A DNA stretch of 64,000 nucleotides, from the NCBI GenBank assembly GCA_037903475.1, contig JBAJFG010000039.1:124001-188000 (forward strand), given 5' to 3'. This DNA comes from Ancylostoma caninum. Its lineage: Eukaryota > Nematoda > Chromadorea > Rhabditida > Ancylostomatidae. The position numbers were made by a program, and so were the translations under genes. The notes under the pieces are model-generated. The model saw nothing but the letters and a program-made list of their open reading frames with translations, was not told where the DNA came from and did not search any database. This document shows, piece by piece, positions 36,701 to 48,700 of the stretch. Within the stretch, counting starts at the first letter, position 1; every line of letters starts with the position of its first letter.

Positions 36701-39700
36701 GTAATTTGATTATGAAGGACTGGAATGGATAAGAAAATGAAGCAGAGCGAAATTCTTTTAGTGATAAAGCTCGAATTCTTATTTAAACATTCGAAAAAAA
36801 TATTCTGAAATATTCTGAATCCATAACCGATGAAAGGAAGATTTTCTTTGATAAAACAGCCAATCAGCATCAGCTGAGCATTGCACGGGCCCAAATTTCG
36901 ACTTAAGCTGAATCTCTCAAGGAAAACTCGACAAAACTATGGCAAGGAAAGTGAAAATGACCAAAACGACTCTAGGAACCGTGGATGTCAATGTTAATGA
37001 ACGATGTCTCGTCAGAAGTTATGAATTTGTTCACCTTCGCGTGAAAAAGGGGCGGTTTCGTCAGCGAGCAGTCTGGAATGAAGAACAACTCCCTGGATGA
37101 AACTGGTATTCTGGGAGGTTTTTGTGGTGTTTGCTAGAGAGTAGCGATACTGGACAATAGAACCTAGCTGTGAAAACCGTAGAATTCTGAGAAATGAAAA
37201 AAAAAACATGAGAAATTTTCACAACACGATACTTTAGCAAAGCGATCTGATGAAAAATAGGAATAAAGACGGGGTAGTTAGGGATATCCTCGAGGGACTC
37301 GTTGCCATTCCACGAACTCACAGTGGACGATTTTTCAGGCTAAATGTTCGTAAATTCGCTATCTAATCAGTCCTAGTTATGCCAGGCTTAGTGAACCAAG
37401 TCAAATATTTCCGAGGAAACTCGTCCATGTCGGGTCACACGGACCACTGAGAGACTTATAGCATTCCTGGAGGACTTATAGTGGAGCTATACCCTCCCCC
37501 GAACAAGTCTGTGACCCATAAAGGCACATAGATCCTAGGAAGGATTCGTGGGTTCGAGGAGACATCGGCATGTACCAGAACGCTTTGGAATGCTATCATG
37601 GGAGTAATCCATTTCAAAAATCTGGCCAAGGGCGGTGCCTTTATGCGTGACGCGGGCATCCATCTTCGTATCTCGTTTTTATATAAGGAGAACAAAAACC
37701 TTCAGAAACAAGTCAGATCGACGCTACTACACGGTCGTAAACCGCGTAGAAAATTACAGTGTAAAATATGAATATTGATCTTTGAAAATTGAGACCAATA
37801 CGAACCAAAAAAAACTGAAAAATTTGGCACATACCTTTCCATCTCAAGGATTTTCCCGTTAAGGCACATGAGTTCACCTTCGAGACGAGACTGCTCCACA
37901 AGTAACTCTTCGATTTTAGTGTTTTTCTGTAAAAATCAATTTTTTTCAATAGGGTTCCTCAGATCAATACGCAACAAAATCACGCTAACCTCGCTAATGT
38001 CGGTCTGTAGACATCGCATGCTTTGTTGAGCTTCATTTAATCGCGTTTGGGTTTCGTTTTGAGTCTGAAATGCGGGCGTTTTCATAGAAGACGCAAATTC
38101 ACACAAATTGGCGAGGACTACAGTGTCCAAAAAAGTTGCAGACCTTCTTATCCTGACGAAGTATCTCCAGTTCGCTTTCCAGTTGTTCTATGGACATTTC
38201 CAACGTAGCGTTATCGGCTCGTTGGTGCTGAAAAGTTCGGTAGCTCCACAAGAGCATGGCTGGCCGAATAAGGAAAGGTGAGAGGGGGAGGGTGGTGTAC
38301 TTTGCAGTAAATCGGGCAAAAAAAAACTGGGAAAAAACTGGCAACTTGGCAGGTAGGTGCAAGAAGAAATGGACAAACCTCTAATTGTGACTGGACATAT
38401 TCTAATTTGGAGAGTTTCTCGTGAAGATGTGAGTTTTCTCGTTCGAGTTTATCGAGGCGATCGAGCTGAAATATGGTAGATGTCAGTTTATCCAGGAAAG
38501 TAATCCAGAAACTCCGGAAAAATCGCTGGAAAATTGATTGAAATCCGGAAAATGTGCTTGGAATTTTCTTATAAGTTCAATGATCTAGAAATATTCTATT
38601 TTTTTGGGCTACATCATGAAAAATGGGCAAAAATTCTTGTCCCATAGCATAAACCAGAAGCCGCATGGGTAATTGAGATTACCCATGGTGAGAGTGTTGA
38701 AGCCCGCATCAACGATGGGTATATTGGGTGAATTTGTATGGTTTAACCCCTTTTCCCCTGTGTAATCTCAATTATGCATACGGATCCAGGAAATCCTAGA
38801 TATCCTTAAGGGAATCCAGAAAATCTAAGACATCCTTAAGGAATATCCGAAAAATCTAGGAAATACTGGACATCCTCGGAAGATATAGATTTTAAGAAAT
38901 AAAACTCATAAAAATTGAAAAATTTCCTCCAGAAAGAGTATTTCCAAGGAAAACCGGAAACAACGAGCCACCAACCAACCTTCTGCTGAACACAATCCAA
39001 CTCGTCCCTAAGGTTCTTTGCGGCTCTAGCATCCTTAACCAATTCGATCCGCTCGTCTTTCAGCTTCCTTACCTGAAAACGTTGTTTTCTATTGGCTCTC
39101 ACAAAAACTCCCAATTAGCGGTGTCCAGTTTGGACGAGTTTTCCGTCGAATGACTTACCTCAGCCTCGCAAGCCTCAAGCTCATCGGTGAGTTCGTTTAT
39201 TCGATCGTCTTTGTCCTCTCTATAAGAAATATCCATTTTTAACGAGAAACCCTTGGATTTTTTCCATTTTACAAGCTATCCTTTATTCTAGGACAATTTT
39301 TAGGATTTTATGGATTCTAGAAGAGCAGCGTAAGCTACGGAACTTACGTCTCTTTGCGAAGTTTGCGCAGCTCTGCGTTTTTTGCGCTGAGTTCCACTGT
39401 AGCATGTCGATCCAGGAACGGGGGTGAAGGGGTTCGTCGACCTGCAATTAAAGACACCTAGTCGTATCAGCTTTTTTTTCGAAATGTTGAGGTCACTAGG
39501 GAGTTGTTTACTTGTTTATTTACACATTTGTTTATTTACTTATTTATCAAACCTCTAAGAAAAGGAGAAAATAGGGGAACACATTTAGAGAACAAAGAAA
39601 AAGAGTGGTAACATAAGGTTTTCAAAGAGGAAGGTAAAAAGTTAAGTAACCTAAGGCCAGCAATTTGTGGTTCATGGCATCAACATGCGAAATTTGCAGG

Positions 39701-42700
39701 ATTTTGTGGAAATTTCTGAAATTTTACAGTTTTCCAAATTTCTCAACCCTTAGGACAATGAGAAGCAATTCAAAGTCCATGGCTGTAACTTATTTCGTGG
39801 ACGGATGAATGAATGAATGAATGAATGAATGAATGAATGAATGAACGATTCGGTAAAGAACTAAATGAATTTTGTAGCTCTTAAGAAAATCATACTCAGT
39901 TTTGCCCTTGTTTTTCAATTTGCACCCATGTTTCCAATTAGACTCTTTCTTTTTGCCTTTTTATGGATTTTTTGTGGAAATTTTTTTTCTCGTAAAAAAC
40001 GTCTCGGAGACGCTGGCGATGTTGTAAACCCTACAAACAAGTTTGAAAAACGCATCACTTCCAAATGTCCATAGAGAAAGGGTTTGTCATGACGAAGTGG
40101 TCTAAAGCAATACCTGTGAAAAAAGTTAGCCAAGACCCAAATGCGTCAGAGATTACCCAGGGTGAACGTGTTGATGCCCGCGTTCGTGTTGACAATGGAT
40201 AAGTCTTGAGTGTCTGAACACATTTACCCTGGGGTAATTACTGAATTCTAAGTTGCTGGACTGATTCGGTAAACGAGAAGTCCCCGGAGAACCACTGATC
40301 CTTTAAAATGAATGTGCTACTTTTTTCCGCAACACATCCGAACACGATTTCTGGCCTCTGTGTAAACAAATGGAGGGCAGGAATTGCAAAAATTCCGGAA
40401 AAATCGCTTTGAACGCGGCAAAAACTGTATTTACAATGAAACTTGACGCCGACGACTATTTCCTTTGTTGCTTTTCCCTGAAGAAAACAAGTTGCTCTCA
40501 CTTTTAGAAGCACCTTTTTGGAATGGAAAAGAGCAAACTTTCAGCTGGATATTTGACAGAAATAGGAACTAGAAAAATCCCGAAAAAAATGTACAAAAGT
40601 GGAAAAGGAGAACCGGGGGAGCTATTTTTACACACACAAATAGGTTATAAGCAAATGTGTTACTTGTATTTTTAGAGGAAAGGAAATGAGAGATTTGTCA
40701 GATTCAGGACTAGCTGAGGGATGTATAATATTATAAATTCCGTAACTCCATTACAAACTATACAATATTGTTCGCTTACTGCAATTTACTGTGCAGAAGA
40801 TGCATGATTTCGGGAAAATCTCTCTATAAATCATGGAATAATTGTACTCAAAAATCCAAAAATCCAGAAAAACCTTGGGAATAAGTAGTGCAGAAATGGA
40901 AGTTTAAATGCTTAAAGTTTTGAGAAGACTGAAGTTCGATAGCCCTTAGCTGATCAAAAACTTTCCAAGAAAATTTGGAAGATCGGAAGTGTAGAGGTGA
41001 TATGTACCGTACAAAGAGTACTGGGTACCTTAACCGTGGAATCCTGGGAGGAAAGGAGGGCTTGAGAGGTGAGGTGGGGTGGGTTGGGGTGGAGTGGGGT
41101 GGGGGGATGGAAATTTTCACAAGTAGGAAGCCGGTGAATGAGAGAAATAAGGGAAAATTACACGACCAAAAACACATGCAAGCTAAAAGTTTGGGTAAAT
41201 TATATCTGTTGGGTAATTTGACTGGAAACAAATCCAAGCTGAAAAGGTTAGGTAAATTAGGTCCTCAGGGTTACTTTTGCCAAAAAATTACTTTAAACTC
41301 TTTGTGTTACATGTTTTTTGCATATCAATCATAATTTCCATACTAAACTGTTATTCCAAAATGGCATTTCATACTTTACCCCATAAGGGAATTCTTGGGG
41401 AACTAACTGCTCTTGGCCAAAATAAGGAAAATCCTTGAAAATAGCGAGAAAAGCGGTACTCCCACTAGATACAGTAGAAACGATTAAAATTCCTTCCAGG
41501 ACCCAAAAGAACTTGATAAGCCGAACAGCTGATCGACAAAAACTCACTAAGCCGCTTTTCGATTCGTCTCCTGTGCTCGACCTCGCCGTTTACCGAAGAG
41601 CTCTCCGTTGAGCTTCCACCACCGTCGCTTTCCTGAAGGAAAAAAAGTTGCTCATTCAGAACGGAGTGGAGAGTCCTTGAGACATTTCGAGTGAGCAGTG
41701 GACAACTGTTCCTCCTGGACATACCGTGTCGGCCATGTGCGAGGAGAGCGTCTGTGCGTACGAGTCACGTTGTTCGACGAGTTTCTCGATGTGATCGATG
41801 ACAGTGCCGTCGTATCTGGCCAGGGAGTCGATGCTCAGCACGACCGATGAGCTTTCTGTGATCTGGAAACGTCGATCTATAGTTTCTGGAAGAGATCTAT
41901 GGATTTACTGAAGAAATTTTGGAGAAAAGTGCTTTGTTTCCCGAATAAGAAAGGTTTCCAGTACTTGAGGACCCTTTGGCACATTTCAAGAATAGTGGTC
42001 CTCACAAAATCCAAAATAAGCCGAAGCTCTTTTTTCATGCATATTTCTACGTTCTAAGTGGATTTGAAGAGTTCTGGATGAATTCTATGGATTCACAGAA
42101 AAATTCCCGACAGAAAACCGCCATATTTTCCTAATGAAAAAAACTTCAAGGAGTCCAGAATCTTTTTGTCCATTCCGAGAACACCAATTCTCCTTAATTT
42201 GTAGTTTTTCCTGCTCCTTTTCTAGCTTCCTTCTATTTTCGGAGCACCATGTTCCCCGAGAATTTTTTAGAAACTGGAAAGCACCGAAAAAACTGTACAA
42301 AATACAAATTGGTACGGTTTAATAAGTAACAAATAATAAATATCTTTAGAAAATCGACAATTTAGTAGATGAAGTAGATGAAGTAGTTGTAATATAAGCC
42401 AACATTCGAGGGGGTTCTCGGAGAAAAACTAAATCCTTTCTCACGTTTTATTTATTCTTTTTTTAACCTGGATTTTATAAAAATTCTCCCTTATATTCCC
42501 AAACTTCCTCACTCGGGAGGTGAGGTATGTACCAATTAATGCAATGTATCAAGTAAACAAATAAGTAAACAAAATTTGATTTCAAGAAAAAGAAACATTT
42601 CCAGAACAGCTCTCGTCCGACAGGATTCTCAAGTACGGGTAACAAATTTGAAATTTTCTGGAAAACTAGCTAAAAAAATAGATTTTGGCGCACTAAAACT

Positions 42701-45700
42701 CCTACAAAAATCTTCTATAGTATTCGAAACAATATTCAAAATCCGAAAAAATTGAAGAGTGATTCTAAATCCAATGCTCATCTAGGATAACGGCAGTTCA
42801 GATCGCTGACTATCACGCTAGTGGTTCTATATGGACGGTTTCCCAGCAAATTCCAGAAAATGTTTGCGTTAACCAGGTATTTCACTGCAATACACTGGTT
42901 TTTATTTAAATCCCTGAGGAATTTGGCAAAAATCTTCGGTCTTCGGCTAGCTTTGGCGGCATTCTGAATCCCGGGTAGCTTCTGGAGTTCCCACTTAGTT
43001 TGTCCGCGTTCCCCACTCTTTCCAGGAATTTGTATGGGAACCGCTGCGATAGAACTAGAGCATGAAAACAGCCGTGATTGATTGTCAGTGGTGGAAACAG
43101 CAAACAGTTCCAAAGTGTTTATCTGTTTGTTTATCTGTTGTTTACTTATGTATTTGTTTACTCGATCATGACGTCAACATGCGGAATTTTATTGCATGTT
43201 TGTTTTATTATGCCCAAACCCCATGAAGGTCCTGGGAAGCTTGGACATCTCAAATCGACGGAAAATCCCAGAGGTACATACTTCATCTAACCATCAAAAA
43301 CCAGCAACATATTATTTTTACAAATTTTCTAGCGACGCATGTGTCAGGACAACTCGTCCACCTACCTTCTGGATCTCCTTGGCGATGCCTTGTTGTAGGC
43401 GTTTTTCTAGTCTCGTAATACGGCTAACAAAAGTCTTCTTCTTATCGCTCTGTACTGCACAACCGAGTAGAAGCAGCACAAATTTGTTCAGTTCTTCTCC
43501 AGATACATCTGAAAAGTGTGGAATTGTGGGAGTTGTCTATGTTCGAGCGAATTCTTGGAAAATTTCCATGAAAAAGCTAGGAGAAATCTGGAAATGGCAT
43601 GGAAATGGATTTGCGAAATAAAGGACGAGAAATCTGATGTTCTTCAACATAAATTTCAGAAATTTCCCGAAAGAGCAGCAGAAATTCAGGAAAATGACGT
43701 TGAAACAGCCGAATAATAGTAGCCGATATGGCATCGAGACGAGGGGGTGGAAATGAGAAGGAGGACGAGAGACTGGAAGATAGGCCGAAGTGCAAACAGG
43801 AGCGAGCTGGAACGTTAGCCGGCATTTCCTGCAGGAATCACCACCACGAGGAGCCGAGGAGCAGCGCGGGGGGGGGGGTAGTGGACGCGGCGGGTCGGTG
43901 GGCCCACGAGCGACAGGAAGATTCGCGACATTGAAAAAGAGCCTCGGCGAGAGTGTAGGAAGAACTCGAGAACGAGAGTTGAACAACCGAAAGGATCTCG
44001 AGCGAGTCTGGATGTCTGGATGCTCTGTGAATCCATAAATGGAAGGGGACCTCTGGATTTACCTAGGTAAAGAGCAGTTGGAAGCGCGATAGAACGAGTA
44101 ATATATCATTACCCGTCTGCGCGCGCTGGTCTAATTTCCTGCTGACACCTGTCTGGTCAGTGCGATCACATGGATCGGGGTAACTGGTAATTTATCTATG
44201 TTCGCCAAAGTGATTACCTTTTCCAGACATAGCAATTCGATACCTGGAAAGGAGTAGCTAATCCGATTATTCCCAGGGAAAATTCCCAGGAAATTTGGAC
44301 AATCCTGGAGCATTAAGCACGGTACAAAGGGTGCTGGATGCCTCATAGTGGAATCCAGGAATGCCTTCAGCTGCGGAGGGGATTTTTTTTTGCTAAAGAA
44401 ACTATTCAAAATGATTAGAACTATAGGTAGACGTGCTGTACAAAGAGTGCTGTATGCTCCATGATGAAACTCGAAAATCTCTTCATTTTTCCCGTGTAAA
44501 TGCAAAAAAAAATCCTGGAAAAGTGTGGAAACTAGCACCAGATTCAGGCCAACTAGGAGGAGGCCAGGCCTGTTGGGCGAATTTCCCCGAAAATTCACTA
44601 TAAAATGGCAAATTCCCATCATTTTATAGTTTAACTGATACAGGGAAGAGATTTGAAGTGGAATTTTTCAGGAAGAAAATGCCTATAACCAGGAAAACTC
44701 GGTAAATGTAGTGAAGAAAATGGCTATAAAAGGACTTTAAGGATTTCAGCACAAGGACAATGGAATACGCACAGAATTTCGTTCTATCACATGATGTTTG
44801 CGTTAAAAAGCGTTACTAGGACCATAAAAAGTGCACCTATTAGCAGTTCCTAAGAGCATAAAACAGAAATAAGGAAAGTTTGCGGGAAAATCCTACAAAA
44901 ACCAAGAAAAATTGCTTCTTACTGCGATGAATGTTAGTTGAATTAGCTCCCAATCCATGATTATGCCTAAGATTCGCGGCAAACAGCAAATTTTCCGATG
45001 TTCCAAAAGAATGTGCACGAAAATCTACATCGTAACAGGCTACACTACTTGCAAAGTAATCACAACCCAAAATGCAAAACAATCCGTCGAGCCGGATTCG
45101 AACCAGCGACCTAAGGATAGCTGCGACTCTACAGTCCTCCGCTCTACCAACTGAGCTATCGACGGCACGTCAACGTCGCTCGGCGGACCGATATTGAAAG
45201 CAGGGAGCAGTTGTCGGGTTCGCTGCATGTTGAGAGAGCGATGCAACCGCAGCTGATAGTGAATTTCGGTAGAAATTTCTGGAAATTTTTCGGAGAAGGA
45301 AATAATGAGAGGGTATAATACAAGAGAACTCGAAGAGGACTCGTTGTTCAGAATCATTTGGGGAAAGCTGAAAATTCAACGAAAATTTTGAGAAAATGAT
45401 TCAGAATTGATCCAAAAAGGACCAGTAGGAATGTCCAAAGAAGTCCAATTTTGATCTCCAGCAACTTAAAGTACTTCAAACTCAAACAATTAAAAAATTA
45501 ATTCAAAATTTAGAAGTGATTACCATTTACGAAATTTTCTACGGAAATTTAATAGTGCTGTAAAAAAACCATAATGATTTCCGAAAAAAACCTAGAACTT
45601 GAATAAAAAGTGCCTTTTGGAAGTTGAAACATGGAAATTTCCAGAAATTTCGGCTTATTGACATTACATTGAACAAAGAAGTTGAAATGAAGATGCCCTT

Positions 45701-48700
45701 TTTTCCACTAGGTCAGGAACTCCTATTTAGTCTACTTTCCTGGAATTTTGTCAAAAAGTCAAAATCAAGGAGTATAGGATCCAGAGAAAGAAAATATAGA
45801 ATTTGAATGCTAGTAATAATCCCGGAGAAATCGCAAGATCCTAGCAAAGTCCTTGGAAAATCTTGGGAGAGGCGAGATAGCATAGCGGTGAAAGCACAGC
45901 GCTAATGGAACGAGTTTATGGAATGTAATAGCTTTCCATGAATGTTTTCCTCAAAAACAACTTTCAGCGACCTCGGCAAAACTGTGGGGTATATCTGTCA
46001 CTAGAAGAAAGGACAACTGACACATTTGCTGGGGTTTGCAAGGTTTCTTGCTTCCTCGGAACAGGTTTGGGCGATAACATTAATAAAGAACAGCCGTAAC
46101 CATAGTGGCTAGCTATGTGGCACACTTAAAACATGAGTTTCCCTCCTTCCAAGGGCCGGCTTTTGTTAGTTGTCCTTGTTTTTCAGGTGGCTGGCTCTAT
46201 TCATAGTGACAATTAACTATAACAAGTTCACGAGTGGAACGTCCTTGGCAGGTTGACAAGGCGCCAACGACTTTACAGCCGAGTAACCATGCCTAACCCC
46301 AGAGCCACTTGTTCCAGAATGTGAGCAGTGACATCCAGAAAAGCACACAACGACCCTAAACAGTGAATGCACTTCCTGAACACATCTCCAAAAAGTGGCC
46401 CGCGGTGCTCGCGGGCCGGAGTAGGAGATGACAAGGAGGTGGTGGCCAGACTGTGCCGACGAAAAAGTGCACAGTTCCACATACCGTGCCCAATAGTCTG
46501 GCACCATCCAGAGAGAAACTGGTCAGCATGGCCGTTGTGGATCATCCAACGCGCAAACAAGCGCAACAGACACATCCTAAGATGGGTAAAAACACGCGGA
46601 GGGAAAGGCGTAACAGATGGTTTTGTAGCGGCGCGCGCGCGGATCTCTCGCGCGGAAGAAATTTTGTTGTGAATGTGCGCGGACGCGCGGTGGTATGTGG
46701 TGGACCGGACCCGGACCGAGCCGAGAGAGACACTGTCAGGACTCATGGGAAACAAACACAGACATCGAGCAGCGAGCAGCGCGGCGGAAAGTGACGCGAG
46801 AGCGAGCAGCTTGCGCGCCATCTCAGCTGATCCGTGCGAGCGATCAGGGAAGTCGAGAACATGGAAAAATCGAGAAAATTGGGTGGGAAAACCTACCAGA
46901 AAGAAAATCTCCAAAATAGATAGGGTTTTTTCTTTTTTGTTCTCTTCCAACAGTTATGAGAAGAGAATAAACGGATACACATCCCGATGAGGTTTTAATA
47001 AATCCATCATCTCGAAAAATGAGCAAGCCGAACGATCCGAGGGGTTAAAATTTAGGGTTTCTTAGGGTAATTGCCAAAATCATTGAAAGCGAAGTATATC
47101 GCACCTTCCACTTCCATTTCAATAAATTCCCAGTTTGAATTTGTTGCCAGCTATTTATTCATTGGAATCATTGTGTAATGCGATTTCTTGAAAGCTGTCA
47201 GCGATTTGAAAACAGAGCTTGCCAAAACCCGACACCGCTCCAAAAACAGGCATTAGCTTCGCCTAAGATAAGAATCACTAGAAAATTTCCCATGTTATAT
47301 GTAAAAACTGGAGGCGACAAGTAGGAGCTAACCACCAATAAATAAATATGATTTTAAGGAAAACGCAGCAACTTAGAGTAAATTGAAAAACCGCAAGCTT
47401 GCATGATATCACCATAATTATTGGCCATTCTGTAACGAAAAAAAAACTTCCAAAGAAAAAATAATCGGGAGAAAGTCTGATCTCTATGGAAAAGGGGAAT
47501 AAGGAAAGAGCTTAAAGAAAATGGCACATATGTAGTTTGTTGAGTTGATACGCATCGATGAAGAAACTCGAAGTCAAGGCACGTTCTTGGATGTTTAGAT
47601 GTGAAATTGTGGGAAAGGAACAAAAAGAAAATCCTGGAAAAAAAGTTGGAGGAGCAATACTCTTTCCGTGAAATGCAATTTCATCTCTTTTTTTTTTGCT
47701 GGAATGAACGAAAAATAAGAAACGATTCCCTATACTACTGGAGGAACCTTTTAAAGGCAAGTAATGTGCAAAGAGGAACAAAGAAAGTATTGGAAAAGGA
47801 AAACTATAAGAATTGTCACGTGTCAGTGCTCTGCTAACGCTGATAGCAGGGGAAAAAACCCCTCTTTGGGCACTAAATCCTTTTTTCTGCTACTGATTAG
47901 GTCTCTGGTGAGTGGAAACTGCCGATGTATTGATAAAATTGACCCTGGACTCTAACTGAATTCTGGACTTCTAGAAATTTCTGCACCCCAAAGTCCAAAT
48001 TTACCCTCAGAAGCAGCTTTTCCCTGGCTTTAGGGGATTAAACGCGGATCACGGCCTCAAAAAGGCTTAATGGTTAGGGAAGTCGAGGACTCAACACGAT
48101 GACAATCTCGTTATGGCGTTAAAGAGCACTGAATGCTAATGAACTCCCCAGGGTATCCTTAGAAGCTCGAGGATCGGCCCAGATCCTAGGACCTAGCTCT
48201 ATTAAGGCACTCTAGACTCACCAACTCTGCCGGGATTCCTCATGAATAACTCGTCGCCGATCACCAGCTTCACGGGATGACCAAATTCGGCCAGTAGCAG
48301 TTGCAGAGTCATGGCTGCGGGAGAAGAGCTGCCGGGGCTGCAGTGGTTGGTGACGTTTCGCCGTCGTATGACTTTGAGTGTCGTTTTTCCCGACGGGATG
48401 GCACACGCGCAGGTGAGGTGCGAATTACACACACTCACAGCTAGCCACTCACGGCTGGGGATTACGAGGCAGCAGTATGTGTCTACTACGTACATCCAGC
48501 TGTGGCTGCCCCAGCACGAAAAACTCCGAACACATGTCAGCGAGGCCAACAGCGAACGCTGAAAAGTAGCTGGGTCGCTGGCATGGCGCGGTGATGGTGG
48601 TGATCAGTCATCGAGGCAGTTGCAACGTTTCGCTGCAACTTGGCACTACGATATACATTTTAGAGCAGTTCCTGGAAGTTTTTCTGAACTTCTAGAGTGA

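Noticed and set aside
43537..43986. 149-codon minus-strand frame next to the girdin HOOK exon
   Set aside because: It is intronic, proline/arginine-rich because of a local GC stretch with a G-run, and has no splice connection in phase with the neighbouring exons.
45871..45910. tRNA-like A-box sequence (GATAGCATAGCGGTGAAAGC)
   Set aside because: No B box, acceptor stem or terminator follows at the right distance.
46273..46950. 225-codon minus-strand open frame in a girdin intron
   Set aside because: It has no recognisable domain, is mixed in composition, and overlaps a CpG-rich stretch with open frames on both strands. It may mark a promoter, but I see no evidence that it is a protein.
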